A stretch of DNA of 25,044 nucleotides from a bacterium. Its GTDB lineage: Bacteria; Chloroflexota; Dormibacteria; UBA8260; Bog-877. Below the pieces are notes generated by a model. That model saw only the letters and a program-made list of their open reading frames with translations, did not search any database and was not told the DNA's origin. Of this stretch, positions 1 to 7,602 are shown piece by piece. Position numbers and translations under genes: made by a program. Location of the stretch: the NCBI GenBank assembly GCA_021817025.1, contig JAKAWF010000016.1, positions 1-25,044 on the forward strand, in the 5' to 3' direction. Every line of letters starts with the position of its first letter. Position 1 is the stretch's first letter.

Positions 1-254
1 AGCTCCAGCGCGCCCTGCCTGCCAGCGCCCACCAGTTCATCCCGGGCATAGTCAGCGCCATTCACCAGAGCCTGGCCCAGGCGATCGGGGGCAGCTTCTG
101 GCTGGGGGCGGTGGCGGCGGCGGTCGCGGTTCTGGCCACCCTGTTCATGAAGGAGGTTCCCCTGCGGACGTCCATGGGCAGCCGGGCCAAGCCCGAGTCG
201 GAGGTGGAGGCCCTCGCCCCGGAGGGCGAGGCTGAGCTGGTGGCCGCGCCGTGA
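1..254 (+). CDS. C-terminal end of an MFS-type multidrug exporter (partial)
   Basis: An open frame enters from the left edge and stops at the TGA at 252-254. The roughly 83 visible residues hold one strongly hydrophobic segment (about residues 36-50, GSFWLGAVAAAVAVLATLF) preceded by a polar Gln-rich stretch, then a basic loop and an acidic tail rich in Glu and Ala. This fits the last transmembrane helix and cytoplasmic tail of a DHA2/EmrB-type drug:proton antiporter. The family call also leans on context: the next gene is a MarR regulator starting inside this stop codon (GTGA overlap), a classic exporter-regulator pairing. The substrate cannot be told, and another multi-helix transporter is possible. 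Confidence 0.6.
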   Translation, partial: LQRALPASAHQFIPGIVSAIHQSLAQAIGGSFWLGAVAAAVAVLATLFMKEVPLRTSMGSRAKPESEVEALAPEGEAELVAAP

Positions 255-745
255 ACTCAGAGGCCCTCGGCGAACAGCCCGCCTTGACGGCTCGGCCGGT
301 TCACCAGCGGCTGCTCGACGAGGCCCTCGCCGCCCTCGACAGGCTCTCGGCGCAGCACTGGCGCCAGGGTCCAGGGGCCAGATTCTCCAAGAGGGACTTC
401 TCGCCGGGGCAGATGCGTGTCCTCATGCTGCTGCGAGAGGCGGGCCCCCTGACGGTCGGTCAGCTGACGGAGATGCTGGGGGTGAGCATGCCGTCGGTGA
501 GCTCCTTGCTCGACCGCCTCGAGGAGCACGGGCTGGTGGCCCGCCGGCGCGACGGCGGCGACCGCCGTCTGGTCCACGTGGGGCTCACCGAAACGGGAGA
601 CGCGGACGCCGAGGAGGCGGCCGGGTTCCGGCGAGCGGCCGCCCAACAGGTGCTCGCGCGGTTTGAGGAAGACGAGCTGGAGGCACTCCTCAAGGTCCTG
701 GCGGCCACCGAACGCACCATCAGCTGCCTCGACCGTAAGCCCTGA
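251..745 (+). CDS. MarR family transcriptional regulator
   Basis: This 164-residue protein is a winged-helix DNA-binding regulator. The helix-turn-helix lies at about residues 60-95 (LTVGQLTEMLGVSMPSVSSL, then LDRLEEHGLVARRRDGGDRR forming the recognition helix and wing with the DxRR signature). Flanking N- and C-terminal helices would form the dimer interface. MarR proteins usually repress a neighbouring efflux or detoxification gene and release DNA on binding a phenolic or lipophilic ligand or on oxidation. The GTG start overlaps the stop of the transporter by 4 bp, so the two are almost certainly co-transcribed and translationally coupled, which suggests it controls that exporter. No Cys suited to redox sensing lies in the HTH; the only Cys is near the C terminus. 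Confidence 0.9.
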   Translation: MNSEALGEQPALTARPVHQRLLDEALAALDRLSAQHWRQGPGARFSKRDFSPGQMRVLMLLREAGPLTVGQLTEMLGVSMPSVSSLLDRLEEHGLVARRRDGGDRRLVHVGLTETGDADAEEAAGFRRAAAQQVLARFEEDELEALLKVLAATERTISCLDRKP

Positions 746-758
746 CTGGAAGCGGTCC

Positions 759-2771
759 TCAGGCGGCAACCACCCGGTCGCCCCCGCTGCGCTTGGCCGC
801 GTACATGGCGGCATCGGCCGCGCCTAGGAGCTGGCCGACGGTCCGTCCCTGAATGGGGAAGCTGGCCAGACCAATCGAAGCCGTGACCTTGGAGAGCGTG
901 CACTCGGCGGGGAGCGGAATCTGGACCAGCTGCCGGCGCACCTCGTTGGCGACCCGGCGGGCGCCACCCAGACCACAGTCTGGCAGCAGCAGCACGAACT
1001 CCTCGCCGCCGTACCTGACAGCCGCGTCCTCGGCCCGGACCACCGCTTGGAGAACCCCACCCACCGCCCTCAGGACGTTGTCGCCGGCACCATGTCCGCA
1101 GCTGTCGTTGACCATCTTGAAGCTGTCCAGGTCGATCATCATCAGCACCATGGCATGGCCGGAGCGCTCGGCGGCCGCCAGCTCCCGCCGCCCGGCGTCG
1201 CGGAGCCAGCGGGTGTTCAGCAGGCCGGTCAGGGGATCGGTGATCGCGTGCTGGAGCTGCTCGGCGTAGAGCTGGGCGTTGCGCCACGCGGCGGCCGCCA
1301 TGTGGCCCACCAGGCTGGCCATGGTGAGGTCCTCGGGAACGAACGCGTCCCGCCGGAACCGGGCCAGGTTGAGGATCCCCAGCCGGTGGTCGCCCGCCAC
1401 CAGCGGGATCAGCAGCATCGATTCGTCCTCCGCCCCGGTCCCCGGAACGTGTCCGGCGGCGGGATGGGAGTCGGCGTCGTTGACCATCTGCGGTGTGCCC
1501 AGGTCAAAGGCCCAGCCGGTGATTCCACTGCCGATCGGGAAGCTGTGGCCCATCACGCCCGTGACGTAGGAGGGCTCAGAGGCGGAGTGGGCCAACAGCG
1601 GGCGGAAGCGCAGCGAGTCCCAGTCGGCCTCGTAGACCGCCAGGCCGTCCGCGGGCACCAGACGCCCGAGGTGGTCGGCAGCCATCTCCAAGATGACCTG
1701 ATGGTCGTGCTCGGCCTGGAACGATCGGGCCGCGTGCACCAGCGCGTCGGTCACCGTGAGCCCAGCTCGGACCGGCACCGCCAAGGGGGTCTGCCCTGAC
1801 GGGCCCCGCGCATCCTCGTCCGTCTGTGCGGGTGGCTGTTCCAGATCCAGGATGATCTTGGGGCGGAGCGGCTCCACCGCACCGGGACCCTCGGCCACCT
1901 GCGGCGCTCCGAACAGAGGCCCCATCCCGTAGCGAACGCCGAGCGCGGTCAGGCTGTCGAGCTCGGCCCTGGTCGCTATCCCGGCGGCCACCAGCCGGGT
2001 GCCGGCGCGCCGGCTCAGCTCCCACAGCCCCTGCACCACCGCGCGGGTGCCGAAGTCGGCATCCACCCCGTCGACCAGGCTGCGATCCATCTGGGTGATC
2101 TCAGGCACCACCTGAGCCAGCGTCGAAAGCCTGGTGCGGCCGTCACCCAGGTGCTGCAGAGCGACCTTGAAGCCGCGCATCCTGAGATCCAGGGCAAGAT
2201 CGACCAAGGGAGCGGCCTCGGGAAAGCGGTCGTCGTCGCTCAACTGCCAGACCACCCGGGAGGCCGGGATGTCGGCCTGGCGGACCGCCCGGGAGAGCAG
2301 TTGGGCCAACCCCGGGCGGGTCCGGCGCCAGCCGTTCAGGCCGATCAAGACCGCGGCCGGTCTCACTGTCTGTGCCACCACCAACTGGGCGCGAAGAAGG
2401 GCGTCGTCCAACGGCTCCAGCAGACCCGCCGCGGCGGCACTCTTCCAGAAATCCTCACGCGAGGGCAGAGCGTCGAGCCGGGGCCGGCGCCAGGTCAGCT
2501 CGTAGGCGAGCACGGCTCGGTCCGCCAGCCGCCGCAGCGGCTCGGCGGCGATCCTGAGGGCGTGCGGCGCCAGCAGGTCCCGGATCGCGAGTTCAGCGGC
2601 ATCCGCCGGAGCGACATGAGGGCGTCGCCGTAGCATTGCGTCGTCCGACCAAGCGGATCCGGCGAGGTCTCCTGGGTCGCTGGAGATGACGGTGGCCACG
2701 CAGCGAATGTTGCCACCGACGCACCCGGCCGGGGCGACGATCGAGTTACGGATCTGTTCCCGTCCTCGCAC
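759..2771 (-). CDS. Degenerate EAL - GAF - GGDEF protein (probable diguanylate cyclase)
   Basis: A 670-residue cytosolic signalling protein with three domains. Residues about 75-305 are an EAL-type fold: the EAL signature is replaced by YEL, the catalytic DDFG region reads LQHLGDG, KIDR reads QMDR, and VAEGVET reads VAAGIAT, so metal-binding and catalytic residues are missing. Residues about 340-505 are a GAF sensor domain. Residues about 510-670 are a GGDEF domain with an intact GGEEF active-site loop and an RxxD inhibitory site (RAED) exactly five residues before it, so it should make cyclic di-GMP from GTP with product inhibition. The EAL part is inferred to be a sensory or binding module. 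The GTG start at 2771 overlaps the CPBP gene by 26 bp; a GTG at 2699 or ATG at 2636 would remove a doubtful N terminus. It is the last gene of a three-gene operon. Confidence 0.9.
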   Translation of the reverse strand: MRGREQIRNSIVAPAGCVGGNIRCVATVISSDPGDLAGSAWSDDAMLRRRPHVAPADAAELAIRDLLAPHALRIAAEPLRRLADRAVLAYELTWRRPRLDALPSREDFWKSAAAAGLLEPLDDALLRAQLVVAQTVRPAAVLIGLNGWRRTRPGLAQLLSRAVRQADIPASRVVWQLSDDDRFPEAAPLVDLALDLRMRGFKVALQHLGDGRTRLSTLAQVVPEITQMDRSLVDGVDADFGTRAVVQGLWELSRRAGTRLVAAGIATRAELDSLTALGVRYGMGPLFGAPQVAEGPGAVEPLRPKIILDLEQPPAQTDEDARGPSGQTPLAVPVRAGLTVTDALVHAARSFQAEHDHQVILEMAADHLGRLVPADGLAVYEADWDSLRFRPLLAHSASEPSYVTGVMGHSFPIGSGITGWAFDLGTPQMVNDADSHPAAGHVPGTGAEDESMLLIPLVAGDHRLGILNLARFRRDAFVPEDLTMASLVGHMAAAAWRNAQLYAEQLQHAITDPLTGLLNTRWLRDAGRRELAAAERSGHAMVLMMIDLDSFKMVNDSCGHGAGDNVLRAVGGVLQAVVRAEDAAVRYGGEEFVLLLPDCGLGGARRVANEVRRQLVQIPLPAECTLSKVTASIGLASFPIQGRTVGQLLGAADAAMYAAKRSGGDRVVAA

Positions 2772-3408
2772 TTGGCCGCGGCTGGACTCGGGCCAGTCCG
2801 GGAGCCACCAGGGTGAGTTCCGAGTAGACCACGTGCGCCACCACCGACGGCCAGATCGATCCCGACGCCAACCTCAGGGCGCCCGTGCCCAGGCCCAGCA
2901 GGAGTGCCCCAGAGGGTGGCAGCGGGTCCAGCGCGGCTGCCTGGACGGCCGAGTAGCAGACGGTGCCCTGAAACAGGGCCCGGCCCGGGTTCTGGCTGCG
3001 CGCCAGCAAAGCCGTGGTGACCCCCTCCCTCCAGAACCACTCCTCCCCCAGCGCGGCGGGCAGGATGAGCGCCGCCGCCAGCGGCTTGGGAGCAGAGCCG
3101 GTGCAGGTTTGGAGAAGACCCAGGCTGCGCCGACCCCGGTCGGAGCGGGAGATCACCAGGGAAGCGCCCAGGGTGAGAGAGTAGGCAGCGGCACCGACCC
3201 CCGCTCCCAACCCCAACCAGCGCCTCGAAGGGGTGCTCCCGGATCGACTCTTGGCCATCGGCACCAGCAGCCCCGACCCGGCCAGAGCGGCTGTCATCAG
3301 CGGCCAGAATCTGCCCGGCCGCTGGAAGCTGAAGCGCAATGCCGAGGCCTGCGCCAGCGCGCCCAGAGGGAGCCTCCAGGCGACGGGTCGGCGAGCTGGA
3401 GGGCTCAA
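2746..3408 (-). CDS. CPBP family (CAAX/Abi) intramembrane protease-like protein
   Basis: A 220-residue membrane protein with several hydrophobic segments (about residues 36-52, 65-86, 108-120, 147-159, 166-180, 184-200). Motif 1 of the CPBP/Rce1 family is intact as EEWFWR at residues 122-127. Motif 2 (FxxxH) is degenerate, reading YSAVQ at 152-156 so that the metal-ligand His is Gln. Motif 3 keeps its His (H192 in AHVVYSE) but not the usual Asn/Asp four residues on. The fold is well supported; protease activity is doubtful. A TTG start lies one base after the stop of the upstream PPOX gene, and the 3' end overlaps the cyclase gene, so all three are probably one transcript. CPBP proteins process membrane substrates or act in bacteriocin self-immunity; the substrate here is unknown. 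Confidence 0.75.
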   Translation of the reverse strand: MSPPARRPVAWRLPLGALAQASALRFSFQRPGRFWPLMTAALAGSGLLVPMAKSRSGSTPSRRWLGLGAGVGAAAYSLTLGASLVISRSDRGRRSLGLLQTCTGSAPKPLAAALILPAALGEEWFWREGVTTALLARSQNPGRALFQGTVCYSAVQAAALDPLPPSGALLLGLGTGALRLASGSIWPSVVAHVVYSELTLVAPGLARVQPRPSARTGTDP

Positions 3409-3409
3409 C

Positions 3410-4882
3410 TCAATCCCGGCGGGAGAACAGCATCCGGTCCAGTGCGGCTGCGGCAGAGCTGGCGGCGGTCAGGGTCGCCCCCAGCACGGATGGCTGCCCG
3501 GGAAGGGGTGCGCCAGCATGCCGATCGTGCCTGAGCGGGTGGGCCAGTCCAGAGCTCAGGCCCGGCGGCAGGGCGGCCCGCAGGATCGACCGTGAGGGCT
3601 CCATGGCCAGGTCCCTCTCGGTCGCTTCCCGGCGGACGTTCCGGGAGGTGGGCCGGGCGGCCAGGACACCCCTGCCAAGACTCAAGAGGTCAACCCGACG
3701 ACCCCCTCGGACAAGCAGCGACTGGGCCCAGTCCCGCTCCAACTCCGCCCTCTGGGCCAGATACCCAAACCAGCCGCGATCGCTGGGATCGCCGGACAAG
3801 GAGGCGAGTCCGGCGTACCACGGCGCCAGCGCGGCGGCCTGGATGAAGAGTCGCTGCAGGGCGCTCCAGGCCCGGGGAGGCAACGCCAGCGCTCCCGCCG
3901 GCGGGCCGGGCGCCCTCGCCGCGGCCAGCTCGACCACCGGGAGGGAGACTCCTTCGGCGCCCCCGGAGCGGACGCTCATCAGCCCCGCCGCCAGCCCCGC
4001 CGCCAGGTCCGGCAGGAACCCCGGGGGCTTGGCCAGGCCGTAGGCCGACCGAGGCCGAAAGTCCCGCCAGCCATCGCCCGCGGCCACGGTCCCGATCCAC
4101 CCCACCATCCGGGCGAATTCAAAGGAGTCGTCGAAGATGCGCACTGCCAGGGACGCCTTGGCGCACATCTGCGGGGGCAGCCCGGCGGCAGCACGGATCT
4201 GAAGCCCCCCCTGGGCCGTGATGCGTGCCGCCACCGGGAGGGCGAGCGGGGCGCCGCCACCGGCCTCGGCCAACGCCAGCACCGCGGGCAGCCCGTCCGA
4301 GAGCATCTGCCGACCCTTGAGGTCCAGTGGTCCAATGGACGTTGGGGAGCGGCGGACGGCGGGGGCTGCTGCCAGCTGGCGCTGGCGGGGCTGCCTCCAG
4401 GGCCGCAGCCTCTGCAACTCCCAGCCATCGGGGCCCAGACTGCCGACCTCGACCACGGTGATCCTGATCAGGACCCGCCGCCAGTACTCGCGATAGAGGC
4501 GGCGCCAGAACGGGCTCTGCGCGGTGACCCCAAAGAACTCCCGGGGCCCGCCGGGACCACCCATCAGTTGGAAGAGCCGGGTCAGGTTGGCGGTTCCGTC
4601 GCCGGGGACGATGACCGCCTCGCCGCGCAGGAGCCGCGGCGGCTCGCCGGGCGCGCCCCGAAGGAGGGTGACCCGAGGGTGCATCCGCAGGTTGCGCAGC
4701 TTGGCCGCGTAGCCGACTGTCGTTGAGGTCCAGAGGGTTCCCTCAGCCGGCAGCAGGCGGGCCCCCACCGGCGCCACCGTGGGGGTGCCCCAGGGGTTGA
4801 GGGTGATCAGGTCCCACTGCAGAAACCGGTCCAGATAGCCCAGCGCGGCCAGGGCCGAGAGATCAGGCTCGGGCATCACCAC
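3410..4882 (-). CDS. PPOX-fold FMN/F420-binding split-barrel protein with long uncharacterised C-terminal region
   Basis: Residues about 15-150 match the pyridoxamine 5'-phosphate oxidase-like split barrel: ITLNPWGTPTVAPVGARLL, LWTSTTVGYAAKLRNLRMHP and RVTLLRG are the typical strand, cofactor-loop and strand segments, followed by GEAVIV. Such proteins use FMN or F420 for oxidoreduction or bind heme. The remaining 340 residues, about twice the barrel length, are Ala/Gly/Arg-rich; I do not recognise them. They include a helical stretch (about 370-415, WSALQRLFIQAAALAPWYAG onward). Start choice: GTG GTG ATG occur in a row at 4882, 4879 and 4876. The ATG at 4876 sits 7 nt after a TACGGT hexamer, a leaderless arrangement, so 4876 may be the true start. 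It is the first gene of the operon running to 759 and is divergent from the SRPBCC gene. Confidence 0.7.
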   Translation of the reverse strand: MVMPEPDLSALAALGYLDRFLQWDLITLNPWGTPTVAPVGARLLPAEGTLWTSTTVGYAAKLRNLRMHPRVTLLRGAPGEPPRLLRGEAVIVPGDGTANLTRLFQLMGGPGGPREFFGVTAQSPFWRRLYREYWRRVLIRITVVEVGSLGPDGWELQRLRPWRQPRQRQLAAAPAVRRSPTSIGPLDLKGRQMLSDGLPAVLALAEAGGGAPLALPVAARITAQGGLQIRAAAGLPPQMCAKASLAVRIFDDSFEFARMVGWIGTVAAGDGWRDFRPRSAYGLAKPPGFLPDLAAGLAAGLMSVRSGGAEGVSLPVVELAAARAPGPPAGALALPPRAWSALQRLFIQAAALAPWYAGLASLSGDPSDRGWFGYLAQRAELERDWAQSLLVRGGRRVDLLSLGRGVLAARPTSRNVRREATERDLAMEPSRSILRAALPPGLSSGLAHPLRHDRHAGAPLPGQPSVLGATLTAASSAAAALDRMLFSRRD

Positions 4883-4931
4883 AACCGTACGGGATATCCT
4901 CGACGCGGAATGAAAGTGATCGGGGGCGCCA

Positions 4932-5417
4932 ATGCCTGAGGTTAGCGATCACCTCGTGCTGCCGGTCCCCCAGGAGCAGGTGTGGGACTTCATCGCCGAC
5001 GTCCGCAACTCCAATCGCTGGATGTTCGGAGTCAGGGAGGTGGCGGGATCGTTCCGCCGCCCTCTGCAGGAGGGCGATCGGTTGCGGATCCGGCTGGTTG
5101 CCGGCGGCAAGCTCGCCGACAGCGAGTGGGTCATCGGCGCCTGCGAACGGCCCAGCCTGGTCACCAGCAGCGGCCACGCCATGGGTGCCAGCGCTCAGCT
5201 GAGAATCGAGTGCAGAGCCCTGACCCCACGGTCGACGGAGGTGGTGCAGTCGCTGCGCTATGAGCTGCCCGGGGGCTTCCTGGGCGTGATCGCGGCCCGC
5301 TTCGGAGTCCACGCGATCTTGGAAGCGCAGGCCCACCACTCCCTGCAGTCCCTGGCGGTCCTGCTCCAGAGGACATCCCAACAGTCCGAGCCGGCGGCGC
5401 GGACTGTGCCTGATTGA
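4932..5417 (+). CDS. SRPBCC (START-like, polyketide cyclase/CoxG-type) family protein
   Basis: A 161-residue protein with the SRPBCC ligand-binding fold. The N terminus VSDHLVLPVPQEQVWDFIAD followed by VRNSNRWMFGVREV is the standard first strand and helix pair. A polar central strand region (EGDRLRIRLVAGGKLADSEW) and a long amphipathic C-terminal helix (about residues 120-150) complete the fold. These proteins bind hydrophobic ligands in a cavity; some are cyclases or dehydratases, others lipid carriers, so no reaction can be assigned. A purine-rich stretch (GGGGGCGCC) precedes the ATG. It lies alone between a divergent operon and a 226-bp gap with no convincing gene. The last 25 residues are low-complexity tail. 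Confidence 0.8.
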   Translation: MPEVSDHLVLPVPQEQVWDFIADVRNSNRWMFGVREVAGSFRRPLQEGDRLRIRLVAGGKLADSEWVIGACERPSLVTSSGHAMGASAQLRIECRALTPRSTEVVQSLRYELPGGFLGVIAARFGVHAILEAQAHHSLQSLAVLLQRTSQQSEPAARTVPD

Positions 5418-5643
5418 TCGCTGGAGCCGACCTTCGGATGGGGAACACCACTCCCGATGGAGGATCCCCGCCCTGGCCCCCGATCTCAGATCTGCCGTCA
5501 CGGCATCATGGACTGCCCGGGGGCTGGGACGCCGGCTTGACGGTTCGGCTTGGCCGCGCCACCGGCCCAGCCCCTTGGCTTCGGATGCGCAGCCCAGTCC
5601 CCCTCGGCGCCACCCCGAGCGTGGGCTCTTGCCAAGCCGCCGG

Positions 5644-6384
5644 ATGAGCGCCGGCGGCTCTCCCCTGCCGAGCGTCCAGGGGACCAGCCAGGCCTGCTGG
5701 TGGCGGCTGCGGGTTGGTGAGGTGCGCCGCGAGGGCGACCCGGAGCTGGAGGGTGATTTGGCCTTGAAGCTGGTCCCGGACCTTCCTGGGGAGGTGCTCC
5801 TGATACCCCTCGTGAGCACCGCCGGCGTCACCCTCGGCTCCGCCATCTGGCGCAAGCCGGGCCTGGTGGAGGCGATTCGGGGCCTGCCGGGGATCGGGGA
5901 GGTCCGCCTCAGCTCCATCGGCGGCACGGTCGGCCCGGGCGGCGCCAGCTGGCTCAGCCTGCTCTTCGTGGCCCACCTCCCGGATCCCTTCCCACGACCC
6001 CTCGACCAGCTCATGGCGGCGTTCCTCACCTTCTTGGATCGCAAACTCGGGCTCTGGGACGTGAGCCTCGAGAGAGGCCGGGTGGAGGGGGCCTGGTGCC
6101 CAGGCTTCAGCGATGTCGCGGTCAGCGGCCGCAAACTCGCGGGCCTGGGGTTCAAGCTGACCAGGGAGACCGCCTTGGTCCGGGCGATTCTGGGGGTCCG
6201 GCCCCCGAGCTCGGCGGAGCTTCAGGCCCTGGACACCGCCCACCGCACCTTCGGCCCCGGCGTCCACGGGGAGCGGCTCTGCTGGCTGAGCCAGGTCCTC
6301 CAGCTGCCCGATCTCGATCACGAAGGGGCGCTGCGGCTGCTGGTCGGCGGGCCGCCCGTTCAGCCTGAGAAGATCTTCTCGTGA
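5644..6384 (+). CDS. Lipoate/biotin protein ligase-fold protein (LplA/BPL_LplA_LipB family)
   Basis: About 246 residues from the ATG at 5644. An upstream in-frame ATG at 5575 would add a low-complexity leader with no family resemblance. The beginning (WWRLRVGEV, then LEGDLALKL) parallels the family's N-terminal strand and helix. RLSSIGGTVGPGGASW at 88-103 corresponds to the family signature R-x-x-G-G-G-x-V-x-x-G-P-G. CPGFSDVAVSGRKLAGLGFK at 152-171 matches the second signature with the catalytic-type Lys (K164 in GRKL). Lipoate ligases activate lipoate with ATP and attach it to E2 or GcvH lysines; octanoyl-transferase or biotin-ligase-like roles share the fold. The first signature is looser than usual (SIGGTV for SGGGAV), so substrate is uncertain. 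It overlaps peptide deformylase by 4 bp (GTGA), implying translational coupling. Confidence 0.75.
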   Translation: MSAGGSPLPSVQGTSQACWWRLRVGEVRREGDPELEGDLALKLVPDLPGEVLLIPLVSTAGVTLGSAIWRKPGLVEAIRGLPGIGEVRLSSIGGTVGPGGASWLSLLFVAHLPDPFPRPLDQLMAAFLTFLDRKLGLWDVSLERGRVEGAWCPGFSDVAVSGRKLAGLGFKLTRETALVRAILGVRPPSSAELQALDTAHRTFGPGVHGERLCWLSQVLQLPDLDHEGALRLLVGGPPVQPEKIFS

Positions 6385-6884
6385 AGAGTCGACCGCCCCT
6401 GCAGCTGGTCACCGATCCGGCAGCTGTGCTCCACCATCGCGCCGAGCCGGTGAGGGTCTTCGACGGAGCGCTCAGGCGCCTGGTCGACGAGATGTTCGAG
6501 CGGTGCGTGGAGTGGCACGGGGTGGGACTGGCGGCTCCGCAGGTGGGGCTCAACCTGCAGCTGGCCGTGATCGTCTACGAGGGACACCGGTTTGCCATCA
6601 TCAACCCCCAGCGGCTGTCGGAGACTGGTGAGGTGGACGCCCAGGAGGGCTGCCTGTCGCTGCCTGAGAGGGCCGGCTTGGTGCGCCGCTTCGAGGCGGT
6701 CACCGTGCGCTACCGCAATCTGCACGGCAAGGGGATGGTGCGGGACTTCGATGGCTGGCTGGCGCGGATCGTTCAGCACGAGTCCGATCACCTCCAGGGC
6801 ATGCTGTGCTCCCAGCGCCTGGCTCCGGGCGCCACCTTCGACCTGGTCCCAGACGACGAAGAGGAGGACGAGGAGGCCGATTAG
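6381..6884 (+). CDS. def: Peptide deformylase
   Basis: A 167-residue metalloenzyme that removes the formyl group from the N-terminal Met of nascent proteins at the ribosome. All three family motifs are intact: GVGLAAPQVG at 47-56, EGCLSLP at 89-95 with metal ligand C91, and QHESDHLQG at 132-140 carrying metal ligands H133 and H137 and catalytic E134. Length is normal for a type I enzyme. The C terminus is a short Asp/Glu-rich tail, which is unusual but not disruptive. The GTG start overlaps the stop of the lipoate-ligase-like gene. A strong hairpin at 6938-6975 follows the stop. Confidence 0.96.
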   Translation: MKSRPPLQLVTDPAAVLHHRAEPVRVFDGALRRLVDEMFERCVEWHGVGLAAPQVGLNLQLAVIVYEGHRFAIINPQRLSETGEVDAQEGCLSLPERAGLVRRFEAVTVRYRNLHGKGMVRDFDGWLARIVQHESDHLQGMLCSQRLAPGATFDLVPDDEEEDEEAD

Positions 6885-6937
6885 CCCGATCCCGGTGGGT
6901 CCCCGAGTGGATGGTCATGTCCCCTGGCCGATGGAGC

Positions 6938-6975
6938 TGGGGGAGGGGGCCGGTCGAGACCAGCCCCCTCCCCCA
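6938..6975. terminator. Strong hairpin between convergent def and yceI genes (likely bidirectional terminator)
   Basis: Arms TGGGGGAGGGGGC (6938-6950) and GCCCCCTCCCCCA (6963-6975) are perfect 13-bp complements, and the 12-nt loop holds a further GGTC/GACC pairing. It sits in the 103-bp gap between the stops of def (plus) and yceI (minus). There is no clear T tract on either side, so it may act as a rho-independent-like GC hairpin or an mRNA end protector rather than a textbook terminator. Confidence 0.75.
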
Positions 6976-6987
6976 CGGGGACCCCGA

Positions 6988-7518
6988 TTACGCCGCCGCT
7001 TCCTCGTTGACCTCGACGTCGATGCTGATCTTGATCTCGTCACCGACCAAGACCCCACCGGTCTCCAGAGCCACGTTCCAGGTCAAGCCGAAGTCCTGGC
7101 GGCTGATCTTGGTGGCGGCCTCGAAGCCCGCGACCTTGACGCCCTGAGGGCTGGTCTGGACGCCCAGGAAGGTGACGTCCAGGGCGACCGGACGAGTCGT
7201 GTCCTTGATGGTCAGATCGCCCTCGATCTGGTATCGATCACCGCCCAAGGCCTTGACACTGCGGCTCTGGTAGGTGATTTCGGGGTACTTCTCAGCGTCG
7301 AAGAAGTCGGCCGAGACCAGGTGGCCGTTGCGGGCTTGCTCGCGGGTGTCGATGCTGGCCGCCTTGATCACCGCCTTGGCCGAACTGCGGGTCAGGTCCT
7401 GGGGATCTAGCTCCAGATCCACCGCGAACTCCCTGAAGTTCCCCTTGACGGTGCTGACCATCATGTGCCGCACCGAGAACTCCACCGCCGAATGGACCGT
7501 GTCGAGTTTCCAGCTCAT
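6988..7518 (-). CDS. YceI family lipid-binding-fold protein
   Basis: A 176-residue YceI-like beta-barrel protein. It starts WKLDTVHSAVEFSVRHMMVS, the family hallmark, and continues with VKGNFREF, ADFFDAEKYPEITYQS and GDLTIKDTTRPVALDV, all standard YceI segments. YceI proteins bind isoprenoid lipids such as polyisoprenoid quinone precursors and are often induced by alkali or stress. No signal peptide is visible, so this form is probably cytosolic. Start choice: AGGAGGA lies 7 nt before the ATG at 7518 and abuts the ATG at 7524, so 7518 is preferred. It is transcribed divergently from a marR gene, whose candidate operator overlaps its -35 element, suggesting MarR repression. Confidence 0.92.
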   Translation of the reverse strand: MSWKLDTVHSAVEFSVRHMMVSTVKGNFREFAVDLELDPQDLTRSSAKAVIKAASIDTREQARNGHLVSADFFDAEKYPEITYQSRSVKALGGDRYQIEGDLTIKDTTRPVALDVTFLGVQTSPQGVKVAGFEAATKISRQDFGLTWNVALETGGVLVGDEIKISIDVEVNEEAAA

Positions 7519-7561
7519 GTACATTCCTCCTGCGCTACCGGGGACGCCGCGTGCGCCATAA

Positions 7562-7602
7562 TTGCGGAGACAATCATATAACAGAGATACTTGCTCATGC
7601 AA
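7562..7602. promoter_or_regulatory. Interlocked divergent promoters of yceI and marR with a TTGC/GCAA operator
   Basis: On the minus strand TTGCAT (7602-7597) and TATGAT (7578-7573) are separated by 18 bp and would drive yceI. On the plus strand TTGCGG (7562-7567) and GATACT (7586-7591), also 18 bp apart, would drive marR, with the -10 ending 5 nt before the ATG at 7597 (leaderless-type start). The 12-bp near-palindrome TTGCTCATGCAA (7591-7602) overlaps the yceI -35 and the marR start, a good place for the MarR protein to repress both. Confidence 0.6.

Noticed and set aside
5414..5647. 77-codon plus-strand frame between the SRPBCC and ligase-fold genes
   Set aside because: Pro/Gly-rich composition without family resemblance or ribosome-binding site; looks like a GC-rich chance frame.
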